The notes under the pieces: model-generated
The model's input: only the letters and a program-made list of their open reading frames with translations
Database searches by the model: none
What the model was told of the DNA's origin: nothing
Program-made: the position numbers and the translations under genes
In this document: positions 39,477-49,100 of the stretch, one piece after another
How positions within the stretch are numbered: position 1 is the first letter of the stretch
How the letters are laid out: each line of letters starts with the position of its first letter
Origin: Candidatus Equimonas faecalis
GTDB lineage: Bacteria; Bacteroidota; Bacteroidia; Bacteroidales; Bacteroidaceae
Direction: 5' to 3'
Assembly (NCBI GenBank): GCA_018066245.1
Contig: JAGHRT010000033.1
Span: 60,630 to 124,629, forward strand
Length of the DNA: 64,000 bases

Positions 39477-41345
39477 TCAGCGCACCACCTCTAAGTTGAA
39501 CCACAACTTGTCTTCATAGTCCACATAACGCTCAAAGCGCTTCGTGTTGCGGATAAAGGACGAGAATCTGTTGTCCACCAACGGAGCCCAAATTTCGCCT
39601 ATCTTCACGTCATAGTCCTTACATCTGCTGTAGTTTCTTATTGCGGCCTTGAAATAGAGGTCGTCGTTGCGGTCAAGTTCGGGCGTGGGAATTAAGTAGC
39701 AACCGTCGGGTAGCACCATCATGGCGCGGGTTTCGTCAGGGGAGACCTTGGCGTTGATGTCGAATCCTATGGAGGAGAGCAACTCAAGCAAGGAGCCCTT
39801 GCTGTCAGCGTAGTAGTTGTTCAGTTTGTCGTATTCATCGGAGGTCAGGAACCGCTCCTTGTGCAGATAAATGGGGCTTTCGTCGTTGGCATAGAGCAGG
39901 TAATCGATGTCCAGGGGAAGGTTCTTGCCGTTTCTTTTGAAATAGTAATCCTGCAACGTGCCATACCAAGTGGGATTCCCAAGGTCGCGCCATTCCAGTT
40001 GCTTTTTAAACGTAAGGTGCAGTCCGGGAATTTGGCATATCATCAGGTCGGGATGGCGCTCCACGGCCTTCTGCTTGTAGAAGTCGTCCATCTGTTTAAG
40101 CACCTTGCTGAGGTCTTCGGCGTAGCCCGTAACCATGGCCGGCGTTACGCTTTGAGGGTGTAGCTTGTGCTGTGCCATCCAGTAAAGCATCGTAAGGTGT
40201 GCGCATGAGGCCACCACCGCCATGTCGGTGGTGCGTAGCATCTCGCGCCACTCGTAGCCTGTGTGTTCCCACTCGTTGGTCTCGTAGGCAAACTTGTCGT
40301 AGATATCGGGGAAAGAGAAGTCGGCATAGGCCTGCATGGCCTTGGCGGCGTAAACCATGGCGGCATTGTAGTGGTAGTTGCTGTAGTAGTTGCTCTCACC
40401 CCACTGGGTAATAGCGCGGGCTATGGCAGCATCCTTGCCCTCCGGCGTACTGGCACTGTCCTTTACTATGCGGTTGATGGTTTTCAGCGTATTGCTTGTG
40501 CTGATGTAGAGCTCCTGGAAGCGATTATTGCGGTCGGTCAGAACTTGCATAAGCTCCGTCAGTCGTTGCTGCCGTACAAGTTGATCCACCTTTGCATTGA
40601 CGGCAGACAGGTCTTTCTTTATGACTGCGATGTCGTCCATTATCTGCTCGATGTTCTTGGCGGTCTCATCCTCACTCGGGAACAAGGACCCCCACATCAC
40701 ACCCAGCAGTTCGTCGGCCACATCAAAGCCCGCCGTGGAGAGCAACTGGTCGCCGGCCCAAAGCAGAATGTCGGTAGCTATGCCGCGCGTAGCGACTGGT
40801 GAACCGCTTGTGGGACTTATGGGGTTCTTCCAGCGGAGGGCATCAATCTGGTCTTGCAGACTCTGGGGGCCGCGCTTGGCTTCCGCCATGCTTTCCTGAG
40901 GAGGGTTGGCACTCTGCCCAACGGCTGTTTGTTCAGGGGCGGACAGCATTAGAACGGTGTCGGGCTTGGCCTGGGCATCGGCATAGTTGATGACACCTGC
41001 CATGCAGTTTTCGTCCATGAGGCTGAACTGGATGGAACGGATGCCTTCCTGGGTGTGCAGGCCCTGAAAGTCCATCGTCAGCTCGCTTTTCCGGTTGTCG
41101 TAAGTGTAGGGCACGTTGAGCGTTTCCCTGCTCAGGCATGGAGCGAAGGCTGTGGAGGAATACGTGGCGGTGCGGGAGCCTTCGGCAAAGCTGATGACGC
41201 GCTCGGTGCCGCCTTTGGAAAGATAACTAACCCATTGCCCCTTCATAGCTTCGGGGATGTCGGACGAAGTGAATTGGAAATCGGTGTCCGATTCGCAGGC
41301 CGCAAATAACGAAACTGCCAGAATGGTGAAAAGTAGCTTCTTCAT
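39477..41345 (-). CDS. lipoprotein with helical domain resembling delta-endotoxin domain I
   Basis: The 622-residue protein starts at 41345 and has a lipoprotein signal (FTILAVSLFAACESDTD). Residues about 25-130 are beta-rich and lipocalin-like (GQWVSYLSKGGTERVISFAEG). Residues about 190-460 are helical. They begin with hydrophobic, Gly-rich sequence (TDILLWAGDQLLSTAGFDVADELLGVMWGSLFPSEDE) and a coiled coil (NIEQIMDDIAVIKKDLSAVN). The order of WG-x-L-F-P-S and EQI recalls domain I of Cry-type toxins, a pore-forming bundle; this is a weak resemblance judged by eye. The C-terminal part is not recognised. Repeat arrays flank the gene, and its upstream DNA is AT-rich. Confidence 0.6.
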   Translation of the reverse strand: MKKLLFTILAVSLFAACESDTDFQFTSSDIPEAMKGQWVSYLSKGGTERVISFAEGSRTATYSSTAFAPCLSRETLNVPYTYDNRKSELTMDFQGLHTQEGIRSIQFSLMDENCMAGVINYADAQAKPDTVLMLSAPEQTAVGQSANPPQESMAEAKRGPQSLQDQIDALRWKNPISPTSGSPVATRGIATDILLWAGDQLLSTAGFDVADELLGVMWGSLFPSEDETAKNIEQIMDDIAVIKKDLSAVNAKVDQLVRQQRLTELMQVLTDRNNRFQELYISTSNTLKTINRIVKDSASTPEGKDAAIARAITQWGESNYYSNYHYNAAMVYAAKAMQAYADFSFPDIYDKFAYETNEWEHTGYEWREMLRTTDMAVVASCAHLTMLYWMAQHKLHPQSVTPAMVTGYAEDLSKVLKQMDDFYKQKAVERHPDLMICQIPGLHLTFKKQLEWRDLGNPTWYGTLQDYYFKRNGKNLPLDIDYLLYANDESPIYLHKERFLTSDEYDKLNNYYADSKGSLLELLSSIGFDINAKVSPDETRAMMVLPDGCYLIPTPELDRNDDLYFKAAIRNYSRCKDYDVKIGEIWAPLVDNRFSSFIRNTKRFERYVDYEDKLWFNLEVVR

Positions 41346-41405
41346 AGTGGTTAAAAGTTTAAGGTTAGACGGTTGGTTGGAGCGATTAGTCCTATTTGTC
41401 GTTGG

Positions 41406-41437
41406 CAAAAGTAAAGCCGATTGCCGTATGCTACAAA
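41406..41437 (-). promoter_or_regulatory. promoter of the helical lipoprotein gene
   Basis: On the minus strand TTTG (41434-41437) precedes TACTTTTG (41406-41413) by exactly 20 bp. The leader to the ATG at 41345 would be about 54 nt. Confidence 0.8.
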
Positions 41438-41693
41438 TTATTGGGCGGAAATTTTTATTTTCTCAATAAAATAAATCTAATAAACCCTATGAATGTAATA
41501 CACGGGTTGCAAAACAAGGCAAAACTAATCGCATAAGAATAAAAACAAATGACGCGTAAATAATTACTAATAAGTGTTTTACGGAAAACTTATATACTGA
41601 ATCAGTTCTTCTGGTTTATAGATTAGGAGGCAGAGCAGTAGGGTGAGGAAATTGTGCGGTACGGTGAGTGGGCCGCCGTCCGCCGCCCGCGAA
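41438..41693. other. AT-rich spacer without genes
   Basis: This part of the 452-bp spacer is much richer in A+T than the rest of the window and holds no ORF of note. It lies between the lipoprotein promoter and the right-hand composite array, inside the bracketed islet. Confidence 0.6.
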
Positions 41694-41776
41694 AACTATC
41701 CTAGAGGGTAGGAAAAATTAGTCCGCCGATAGAAAAAATTAGTCCGCCGATAGTTTTTCCTATCGGCGGACTTGTG
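41694..41776. repeat. composite repeat array, right side of the lipoprotein islet
   Basis: A TATA-type core (CCTAGAGGGTAG) is followed by two TTAGTCCGCCGATAG units, a linker and CCTATCGGCGGACTTGT. Order, orientation and flanking words (CGCGAAAAC before, GAGCTGTG after) match the array at 39331-39416. Confidence 0.9.
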
Positions 41777-41797
41777 TTCCGTAGCTTCGGAGCTGTG

Positions 41798-42433
41798 TCA
41801 AAAAGTAAAGGGGGACTGGAAATCGGCAAGAACAGGATGTTTCGTGTCCTTCTCGGAGAGCAGCGCCTCGGCGGTGGGAATGTGCCAGTCTATGCCGAGA
41901 CTCCGGTCCAGTATGCTGATGCCTCCGTCGGCCTGCGGCGCGTAGAAATTGTCGCACTTGTATTGGAACACCGCCACCTCGCTCAGTACGGCGAAGCCGT
42001 GGGCAAAGCCGCGCGGCACGAAGAACTGGAGGCCCTCAAGCGTGGGAAGGCCCTCGCAGCCTTGGGGCGCGTAGCCCTTCTCGCGGAAGGCCTCGGCCAT
42101 GCGCCTGCCCTCGTCGTCGCGGCCCGTAAGGAGGCAACTGACGTGCTGCCCGTAGGTGGGGCTTCCCTTACGGATGTCCACGGCCACGTCAAGCACCGCG
42201 CCGCGCACGCAGCGCACCAGTTTGGCCTGCGTGTGGGGCGGACGCTGGAAGTGGAGGCCGCGCATCACGCCGCGTGTGGACATGCTCTCGTTGTCCTGCA
42301 CGAATTGCACGCAGCCCACTTTCTCCTGAAACTCGGCCTGGTTGAATGATTCGAAAAAGTAGCCGCGACAGTCGTGGAATACGCGCGGCTCGATGACGGC
42401 CACGCCGTCGATGGCAGTATTATATATATTCAT
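41798..42433 (-). CDS. rfbC: dTDP-4-dehydrorhamnose 3,5-epimerase
   Basis: The 211-residue cupin enzyme epimerises dTDP-4-keto-6-deoxyglucose in dTDP-L-rhamnose synthesis. The conserved pieces are VIEPRVFHDCRGYFFESFN, RGVMRGLHFQRPPHTQAKLVRCVRG, the catalytic His in HFQ and FVPRGFAHGFAVLSE. Length fits the family. It is the last gene of the rfbA-rfbB-rfbC run, 32 bp after rfbB. The reductase gene rfbD is not in this window. Confidence 0.94.
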   Translation of the reverse strand: MNIYNTAIDGVAVIEPRVFHDCRGYFFESFNQAEFQEKVGCVQFVQDNESMSTRGVMRGLHFQRPPHTQAKLVRCVRGAVLDVAVDIRKGSPTYGQHVSCLLTGRDDEGRRMAEAFREKGYAPQGCEGLPTLEGLQFFVPRGFAHGFAVLSEVAVFQYKCDNFYAPQADGGISILDRSLGIDWHIPTAEALLSEKDTKHPVLADFQSPFTF

Positions 42434-42465
42434 AGGTGGGGGCGGTCAAATTGTGAGCTGCGCTG

Positions 42466-43614
42466 TTAGCGGCGGCCATACATATCGTCGTAGTACTTTT
42501 CATACTCCCCGCTGGTGATGTTATCCATCCAAGCTTCGTTGTCGAGATACCAGCGGACGGTTTTCTCTATGCCTTCCTCAAACTGGAGCGAAGGCTCCCA
42601 GCCGAGTTCGCGTTGCAGTTTAGTGCTGTCTATGGCATAGCGCAGGTCGTGGCCGGCGCGGTCGGCGACGTAGGAAATCAGGCCCAGGTCTTCGTCCTCC
42701 TTGCGGCCGAGCAAGCGGTCCACCGTGCGTATGAGCAACTTTACGATGTCGATGTTCTTCCACTCGTTGAAGCCGCCGATGTTGTAGGTCTCGGCCACCT
42801 CGCCCCTATGGAAGATGAGGTCAATGGCACGGGCGTGGTCCTCGACGTATAGCCAGTCGCGCACGTTCTCGCCTTTGCCATATACGGGCAGGGGCTTACG
42901 GTGGCGTATATTATTGATGAAAAGCGGGATGAGTTTTTCCGGGAATTGGTAGGGGCCGTAGTTGTTTGAGCAGTTGGTAACCACGGTGGGCATACCGTAG
43001 GTGTCGTGGAAAGCCCTCACGAAGTGGTCGCTACCGGCCTTGGACGCCGAATAAGGAGAGTGCGGCTGGTATTTCATGTCCTCGGTGAAGAATGTCTCCC
43101 CATAGGCGAGGCCGGCCTCTCCCCGCGTGCGGCTGGAGGCTTTCGTAGTGAAAGGTGCGGGCAGGCCTTCGGGGCGCGTCATTTCCAGTGCGCCGTACAC
43201 CTCGTCCGTAGAGATGTGGTAGAAGCGCTTGCCCTCATACTTCTCCGGCAGGCTTTCCCAGTAGAGACGGGCCGCCTGAAGGAGCGAAAGAGTGCCCAGC
43301 ACGTTGGTACGGGCGAAGGTGAAAGGGTCCTTGATGCTGCGGTCCACGTGGCTCTCGGCGGCCAGATGGACAATGCCGCTGACTTGCTCCTCGCGCATCA
43401 GCCGGCAGACGGCCTCGAAGTCGCAGATGTCCAGCCTTACGAAGCGGTAGTTGGGCCTGTCCTCTACGTCGCTGAGATTGGCAAGGTTGCCGGCGTAGGT
43501 TAGTTTATCGAGGTTGATGATTTTGTAGTCAGGATACTTGTTCACAAACAAGCGCACGACGTGGCTCCCGATAAAACCAGCGCCGCCTGTTATTAAGAGG
43601 ACCTTATGCTTCAT
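42466..43614 (-). CDS. rfbB: dTDP-glucose 4,6-dehydratase
   Basis: The 382-residue short-chain dehydrogenase-like enzyme forms dTDP-4-keto-6-deoxyglucose. It has the NAD loop TGGAGFIGSHVVRLF, the substrate loop AAESHVDRSI, THE-type region HISTDEVYGAL, the catalytic YSASKAGSDHFV and NCSNNYGPYQFPEKLIP. It is slightly longer than the usual 355 residues because of an insertion around residues 150-185 (TRPEGLPAPFTTKASSRTRGE), common in Bacteroidetes forms. It lies 11 bp after rfbA. Confidence 0.95.
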   Translation of the reverse strand: MKHKVLLITGGAGFIGSHVVRLFVNKYPDYKIINLDKLTYAGNLANLSDVEDRPNYRFVRLDICDFEAVCRLMREEQVSGIVHLAAESHVDRSIKDPFTFARTNVLGTLSLLQAARLYWESLPEKYEGKRFYHISTDEVYGALEMTRPEGLPAPFTTKASSRTRGEAGLAYGETFFTEDMKYQPHSPYSASKAGSDHFVRAFHDTYGMPTVVTNCSNNYGPYQFPEKLIPLFINNIRHRKPLPVYGKGENVRDWLYVEDHARAIDLIFHRGEVAETYNIGGFNEWKNIDIVKLLIRTVDRLLGRKEDEDLGLISYVADRAGHDLRYAIDSTKLQRELGWEPSLQFEEGIEKTVRWYLDNEAWMDNITSGEYEKYYDDMYGRR

Positions 43615-43625
43615 ATAGATTGTTT

Positions 43626-44528
43626 TTACAGATTAGGCATACCCGTTTCCGCTACTTCGTCGATTACTTTCAACAGGTACTGGCCGTATTGGTTCTTGAG
43701 CATGGGTTGGGCGAGCTGGCGCATACGGTCGGCGTCAATCCAGCCCTTTCGGTAGGCAATACCCTCAAGGCAGCCCACCTTAAGCCCCTGACGCTTTTCC
43801 AGCACCTCGATGTAGGTGGAGGCTTCGGAGAGGGAGTCGTGCGTGCCCGTATCGAGCCATGCGAAGCCCCGCCCGAGGGTTTGGACTTTCAGCTGGCCGT
43901 CGGCGAGGAATTGCTGATTGACGGTGGTTATTTCATATTCGCCGCGTGCCGAGGGCTTGATTTGCCGCGCCACGTCCACCACTTTGTTGGGGTAGAAGTA
44001 CAGACCGACCACAGCATAGTTGCTTTTAGGCTTCACGGGTTTCTCTTCGATGGAAAGGCAGTTGCCCGAGCGGTCGAACTCGGCCACGCCGTAGCGTTCG
44101 GGGTCGCTGACCCAGTAGCCGAACACGGTGGCTTTGTTGTCCTGCTCGGCGGTGCGCACGGCTTCCTGGAGCATGGCCGTGAAGCCTGCGCCGTGGAAGA
44201 TGTTGTCGCCCAGCACGAGGCAGGCGCAGTCGCTGCCTATGAAGTCGGCTCCTATGGTGAAGGCTTGCGCCAGTCCGTCGGGCGAGGGCTGCTCGGCATA
44301 CTCGAAGCGCACGCCGTAGTCGCTGCCGTCGCCCAGCAGGCGGCGGAAGCCCGGCAGGTCGCAGGGCGTGGAGATGATCAGTATCTCACGGATGCCTGCC
44401 AGCATGAGCACGGAGATGGGGTAGTAGATCATGGGCTTGTCGTAGATAGGCATGAGTTGCTTACTTATGCCTTTCGTAATCGGATAGAGGCGGGTGCCCG
44501 AACCGCCTGCAAGGACTATTCCTTTCAT
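43626..44528 (-). CDS. rfbA: glucose-1-phosphate thymidylyltransferase
   Basis: The 300-residue nucleotidyltransferase makes dTDP-glucose from dTTP and glucose-1-phosphate, the first step to dTDP-rhamnose. The start at 44528 ([20 protein letters not shown]) places the signature loop at the N-terminus; the track start adds 27 residues from leader [23 protein letters not shown] and the metal-site [10 protein letters not shown] are present. A perfect 8-bp hairpin lies in the leader at 44537-44556. Confidence 0.95.
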   Translation of the reverse strand: MKGIVLAGGSGTRLYPITKGISKQLMPIYDKPMIYYPISVLMLAGIREILIISTPCDLPGFRRLLGDGSDYGVRFEYAEQPSPDGLAQAFTIGADFIGSDCACLVLGDNIFHGAGFTAMLQEAVRTAEQDNKATVFGYWVSDPERYGVAEFDRSGNCLSIEEKPVKPKSNYAVVGLYFYPNKVVDVARQIKPSARGEYEITTVNQQFLADGQLKVQTLGRGFAWLDTGTHDSLSEASTYIEVLEKRQGLKVGCLEGIAYRKGWIDADRMRQLAQPMLKNQYGQYLLKVIDEVAETGMPNL

Positions 44529-44536
44529 GGCTTGGG

Positions 44537-44556
44537 AAGTGATTTCGCAATCACTT
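44537..44556 (-). other. leader hairpin of rfbA
   Basis: AAGTGATT and AATCACTT pair perfectly around a TCGC loop, 9 bp upstream of the rfbA ATG. It could influence translation start or mRNA stability. No -7 box was recognised for rfbA. Confidence 0.5.
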
Positions 44557-44631
44557 AACGCGCGACGCGCTCCTTTATTGTGCAAAATCCTGAAATTATG
44601 ACTTTGCAACCGGTTTGCATACGATAATGCG

Positions 44632-44639
44632 TAATTTTG
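44632..44639 (+). promoter_or_regulatory. -7 box of the permease gene
   Basis: TAATTTTG matches TAnnTTTG, 20 bp before the ATG at 44660. The TTTG boxes upstream are at spacings of 14 and 25 bp, so the -33 element is not ideal. Confidence 0.5.
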
Positions 44640-44659
44640 CAGCGCAAAAACTGCTTACT

Positions 44660-45763
44660 ATGCTTGAAACGATTGCTCTCATCAACGAAATGTCGCCCTA
44701 CCTGCTGTTGGGTTTTCTGTTGGCAGGCGTGATGCACGTCTATGTGCCCGCCCGCTGGTTTCACAAGTACCTTTCCGGCCACAATCTGCGGAGTGTGTTC
44801 TACGCGGCCCTGTTTGGCGTGCCCCTGCCCCTTTGCTCGTGCGGCGTGCTGCCTACGGCGATGTCGCTCCGCAAGGAGGGCGCGTCGCACGGCGCCACGG
44901 TGAGTTTCCTCATCGCAACGCCGCAGACGGGCATCGATTCCATCGCGGCCACCTACGCCCTGATGGGCCTGCCCTTCGCCGTGCTGCGTCCCGTGGCGGC
45001 TTTTCTGACGGCGCTGTTCGGCGGCTGGGCGGTGAATGCCGTGCAGAAGCCTGCGGACGGAGTGCCCGGCGGCGAACCTCAGGCAGAGGAGGCTCACGCC
45101 TGCTCTTGCTGCCACTGCCACGAAAAGGCCGGCCAGGAGCCGCAATCCGCCAAGGGCGCATGGCAGAAGGTGCGCGAGGTGCTGGCCTACGCCTACTTGG
45201 AAATGATGGAGGACATCGGGAAATGGCTGGTGGCGGGCCTCGTGGCGGCAGGGCTGATTACGGTGTTCGTACCCGACAGTTTCTTTGCCGTGTTCCAGGA
45301 CAACTCTTTCCTGTCCATGCTGCTGGTGCTGGCCATCGCCATACCCATGTACATCTGCGCTACGGGCAGCATACCCATCGCCGTGGCGCTGATGCTGAAG
45401 GGGCTGACGCCTGGCGCGGGCCTTGTGCTGCTGATGGCCGGCCCTGCCTGCAACGTGGCCAGCCTGCTGGTGATTGGCCGCAGCCTGGGGCGCCGCACGC
45501 TTGCCGCCTACCTGCTGAGCATCATCGCAGGGTCGGTGGGATTCGGCCTGCTGATTGACCACCTTTTGCCCCGCAACTGGTTTGTGCCCACCCTGCTGTC
45601 GCAGGAGACCTGCCCTACGGAAGCCCACGCGGGCTGGCTTGGCGCGGCTTGCAGCGTACTGCTCGTCCTTCTGCTCATTAACGCCTTTATACACAGTCTC
45701 AGGCACGGGCACGACCATAGCCACGGCCACGGTTCCTGCTGTGCCGGCGAGGGCCACGCATAG
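44660..45763 (+). CDS. SO_0444-type Cu/Zn efflux permease
   Basis: The 367-residue membrane protein starts at 44660 (MLETIALINEMSPYLLLGFLLAG), just after the -7 box. About ten membrane segments are visible, with two related permease halves (PLPLCSCGVLPTAMSLRKEGAS and YICATGSIPIAVALMLKGLTPG). The loop between them has a cysteine/histidine cluster (ACSCCHCHEKA) and the C-terminus is metal-binding (HGHDHSHGHGSCCAGEGHA). This is the predicted permease family related to ArsP that exports copper or zinc. The metal and energy source are not settled by the sequence. Confidence 0.82.
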   Translation: MLETIALINEMSPYLLLGFLLAGVMHVYVPARWFHKYLSGHNLRSVFYAALFGVPLPLCSCGVLPTAMSLRKEGASHGATVSFLIATPQTGIDSIAATYALMGLPFAVLRPVAAFLTALFGGWAVNAVQKPADGVPGGEPQAEEAHACSCCHCHEKAGQEPQSAKGAWQKVREVLAYAYLEMMEDIGKWLVAGLVAAGLITVFVPDSFFAVFQDNSFLSMLLVLAIAIPMYICATGSIPIAVALMLKGLTPGAGLVLLMAGPACNVASLLVIGRSLGRRTLAAYLLSIIAGSVGFGLLIDHLLPRNWFVPTLLSQETCPTEAHAGWLGAACSVLLVLLLINAFIHSLRHGHDHSHGHGSCCAGEGHA

Positions 45764-45800
45764 CCCGTGCCGCCGCGCCCGTCCCTACGGTTCCGCCCCC

Positions 45801-45905
45801 TGTCCCGCCGATGGCTTTTCCTATCGGCGGGATAGTTTTTACTGCCGTATAGGATAGTTTTCCTTACCCTATAGGATAGTTTTTCCTGTCGTATAGGATA
45901 GTTAC
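45801..45905. repeat. intergenic array mixing GC and TATA cores (5 units)
   Basis: TCCCGCCGATGG and TATCGGCGGGATAG, an inverted pair, are followed by three TATA-type units (GTATAGGATAG, CTATAGGATAG, GTATAGGATAG) at 22-bp spacing. It lies beyond the permease stop. The rest of the 383-bp spacer holds the next promoter and no gene. Confidence 0.88.
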
Positions 45906-46078
45906 GGCTCTTTCATGGAGTGGAAAATACTGACGTACAGAGGGCGGAACTTTATCCGGCGACCGGCAAAAACGGTCGGCGGAAGTGATAAAACTTTCCT
46001 TATTGCGCAGAGAAGTTGTCATTATGCTTGTTTTCAGCATCGTTATACCTATAAAAACGAATTTATACCGCACAAAAC

Positions 46079-46109
46079 TTTGCACTTTGTTTAAATAGCC
46101 GTACTTTTG
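46079..46109 (+). promoter_or_regulatory. promoter of the large surface protein gene
   Basis: TTTG (46079-46082) and TACTTTTG (46102-46109) are 19 bp apart. The ATG at 46147 lies 37 bp downstream. Confidence 0.75.
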
Positions 46110-46146
46110 CAGCCACGTTACAGTAATCCTACAATACAAAAACGCA

Positions 46147-49100
46147 ATGAGTAACTTACACACTTCTCTCCGCAAAGCCTTCGGCGCTTTGCTGCTGGCC
46201 TCCTGTTCCCTGAGTGCGGGAGCCGCGGTGTTCATCACCGAGAACTTCGACTACTCCGCCTCCGGCCCCCTCTACGGGCAGGGGGCGTCCATCGACCCTG
46301 CCGGTCTGGGCTGGATTCGGTACGGGGCAAACACGGCAAGCCCCGTGGCACTGACCAATACGCCGCTCAGTCTGGCGGGCTACCAGACTACGGCAGTGGG
46401 CAAGGCCGTGAGCCTCTCGTCCGAGAACCTGGGCGAAGACCTCCAGCTGGCCTTTTCCAAGGAGCCCGTGCTTTCGGGCGCCATCTACGCCGCCATGCTC
46501 GTCAATGTGAGCGACGCCACCGCCGCTTCCGCCTACTTTGCCGCCTTCACGGGCAAGACCTCCAAGGGGTGGATGGATGGCGTGAACGCTACCGAGTACG
46601 GTCGCATCTTCGTCATGGCCGGTGACACCGAGGGCACCTTTAAGTTCGGCGTGAGCAAGAACAACGCCAGTCCCTCCGCCGTCAGTGCCGACCTCCCCTG
46701 CGGCACGACGCATCTCGTGGTGCTTAAATACGAGTTTCAGGAAGGTTCGACCAACGACCTCACCTCCCTGTGGGTGAATCCCACGGCCTCCGCCACCGAA
46801 CCCGCCACCACGCTTGTGGGAATCGCCTCCCAAGGCGACGCCTCAACCACCAACGGCCTCCAGGGCATAGAGTTGCGCCAAGGCACCACGGCCACGAAGA
46901 CCGCAGCCGCCCTCACCGTCGATGCACTCCGCGTGACGGACACATGGGCCAGCCTGTTTGAGGCCACCGAAGGCGACGGCGAGACCACCGGAGGCGACGA
47001 GGACGAGGACCAGCCTGCGGCAAGCGGCTCCATCAGACTGAGCACCCCCACGCTCAGCCTGGCCGGTTTCCGCGGCGTAATACCGGCTGCAACTGTCAGC
47101 CTGACAGCCACGGGCCTCAAAGGCGACGTTACCGTCAGCGGCGGGAAGAACGTGGTCGTTAAGCCCCAGACGGTAACTGCCGAGCAGGCCGCTGCCGGCG
47201 TGGAGCTGACCGTGTCGCTCCCCGACGGGGCTGAGTTGGGCGAGTACACCGAGACGCTCACGGTGTCCGCCGAAGGTGCAGAGCCGCAGAGCCTCAGCGT
47301 CAGCGTGGCCGCCTATGCAGCCGACAAGGACTTGATTAGCCTCCTCGCCTTCTACGCCGACGGCACCGACACCGAGGATTACACCATCTATCGTATGACG
47401 GGTAAGGCGATAGTTACCCATATTGACGGCAATCGGGCGTATATTGAGCAGTCGCTCAACAAAGCCGGCGCCGTGCTCGACCTCTCTGAAATCAAGTCCT
47501 TCGGCGAGTGCCAGAACCTCAGCGTGGGCGATGAGCTTCAGAACATCCATGTCTATCTCACCAAGAGTATGGGCAACGTAACGGCCCATCCTGCCGCCTC
47601 CTACTTCGCTAAGGTCATCAACACGGGCAAGACCGTGGCCCCCGTCGCCCTTACGCTGGACGAGTGGAAGGAGAATCTGGAGTACTACCCCTACGCGCTC
47701 ATCAGCGTAAGCGGCGTGGACTTCGGGACGGCAGCCGGCGGCACTTTCTCCACCGCCTCCGTGGAAGTGACGGACGGCTCGGGCGAAGCGGCCCGCGTGA
47801 AGCCTTTCGCCGGCGACCTCGTGGGCAGCGCGATTCCCCAGACGGCAGACATTGTCGGCATCAGCCTCTCGCAGACCGGCCTGACGCTGGCCCCCCGAGC
47901 CCTGACCGACCTGACCAACACTACGGAAAAGGCAGCAGAACCCGACTCCGTCGATGTGAACCTTGAACTTCTCTTCACCGGTGCCGGCACCGCTATAGGC
48001 GACACCGTAGGCCACTTCGCCCAGCTCAGCGTGAAAGCCCACGCCCTGGCCGATCCGCTCACCCTGACCCTGACCGGCGCAGGCGCAAAGCACTTCGAGC
48101 TCAGCACATCCGAGATTCCCGCCGGAGCCGGGGAGACGCAGGTGTTCCTCTCCTTCCAGCCGACGGCTGCGGGCGTACAGAAAGCCAACATCATCATAGA
48201 ATCCGCCAGCAACAATGCGCTGAACCAGATGTTCTCCGTCAGCGCGGTGGCCTACGATGCCGCCAATCCGCCCACCATTCAGGCCGATGCCGCCGCCCTC
48301 GTGCCCTTCACGGCCAAGGCCGGTGAGGTGCAGACGCAGCAGTTCACCGTAACCACGGCCAACCTGCTGAACTGGGAAGGCAAGGTCAGCCTTGTGGAGC
48401 AGTCGCCCGAGGCCGCTTTCACGCTGTCCAGCACCAGCCTGCTCAAGTCGGGCACGCAGACCTACACCCTCAGCTTCAAGCCCAAGGCCACCGGCTCCTA
48501 CTCCGCCGTGGTGGAGGCCACCTCCCTGCTGGCCGACACCGTGCGCTTCGTCATCAGCGGCGTGTGTGAAGAGCCGCAGGAAGAGCCTGCCGTGGAAGGC
48601 GACGAGATGAAACTCTCCACCGCGCAGCCCCACGCCCTCTACACCACCGACTTCAGCTCCGACCTGCGCAACGTCCCCCTCGCCCTCGGCGGCTGGACCA
48701 ACGTAGCCGTGGAAGGCACTCGCGCCTGGTGGGGCTACAGTTTCGACGGCAACGGCTGCGCCAAGGTAACGCCCTACGACAGCAAGGCCGAGGCCACCAC
48801 GCCCTGCCAGATGCTGCTCGTCAGCCCCCCGCTCGACGCCGCCAATTCCGCCACGAAGCTCGTAACCTTCCGCCTGCGCGGCGACTACCTCGTTGAGGGA
48901 CAGAGCGACAAGCTTGAAGTCGTGTACATTGACATGCTGGACGGCGAACCCTACATGGAAACCATTCCGATGGACGTGCCCGCCATTGCCGACGACAACG
49001 GCGTGTGGAAGGACTACGTGCTGGACTTCACCGACGTGCCCACCGCCGACGTCTTCTTCATCGGCTTCCGCTTCACCTCGCAGCGCGGCACGGAGAATGC

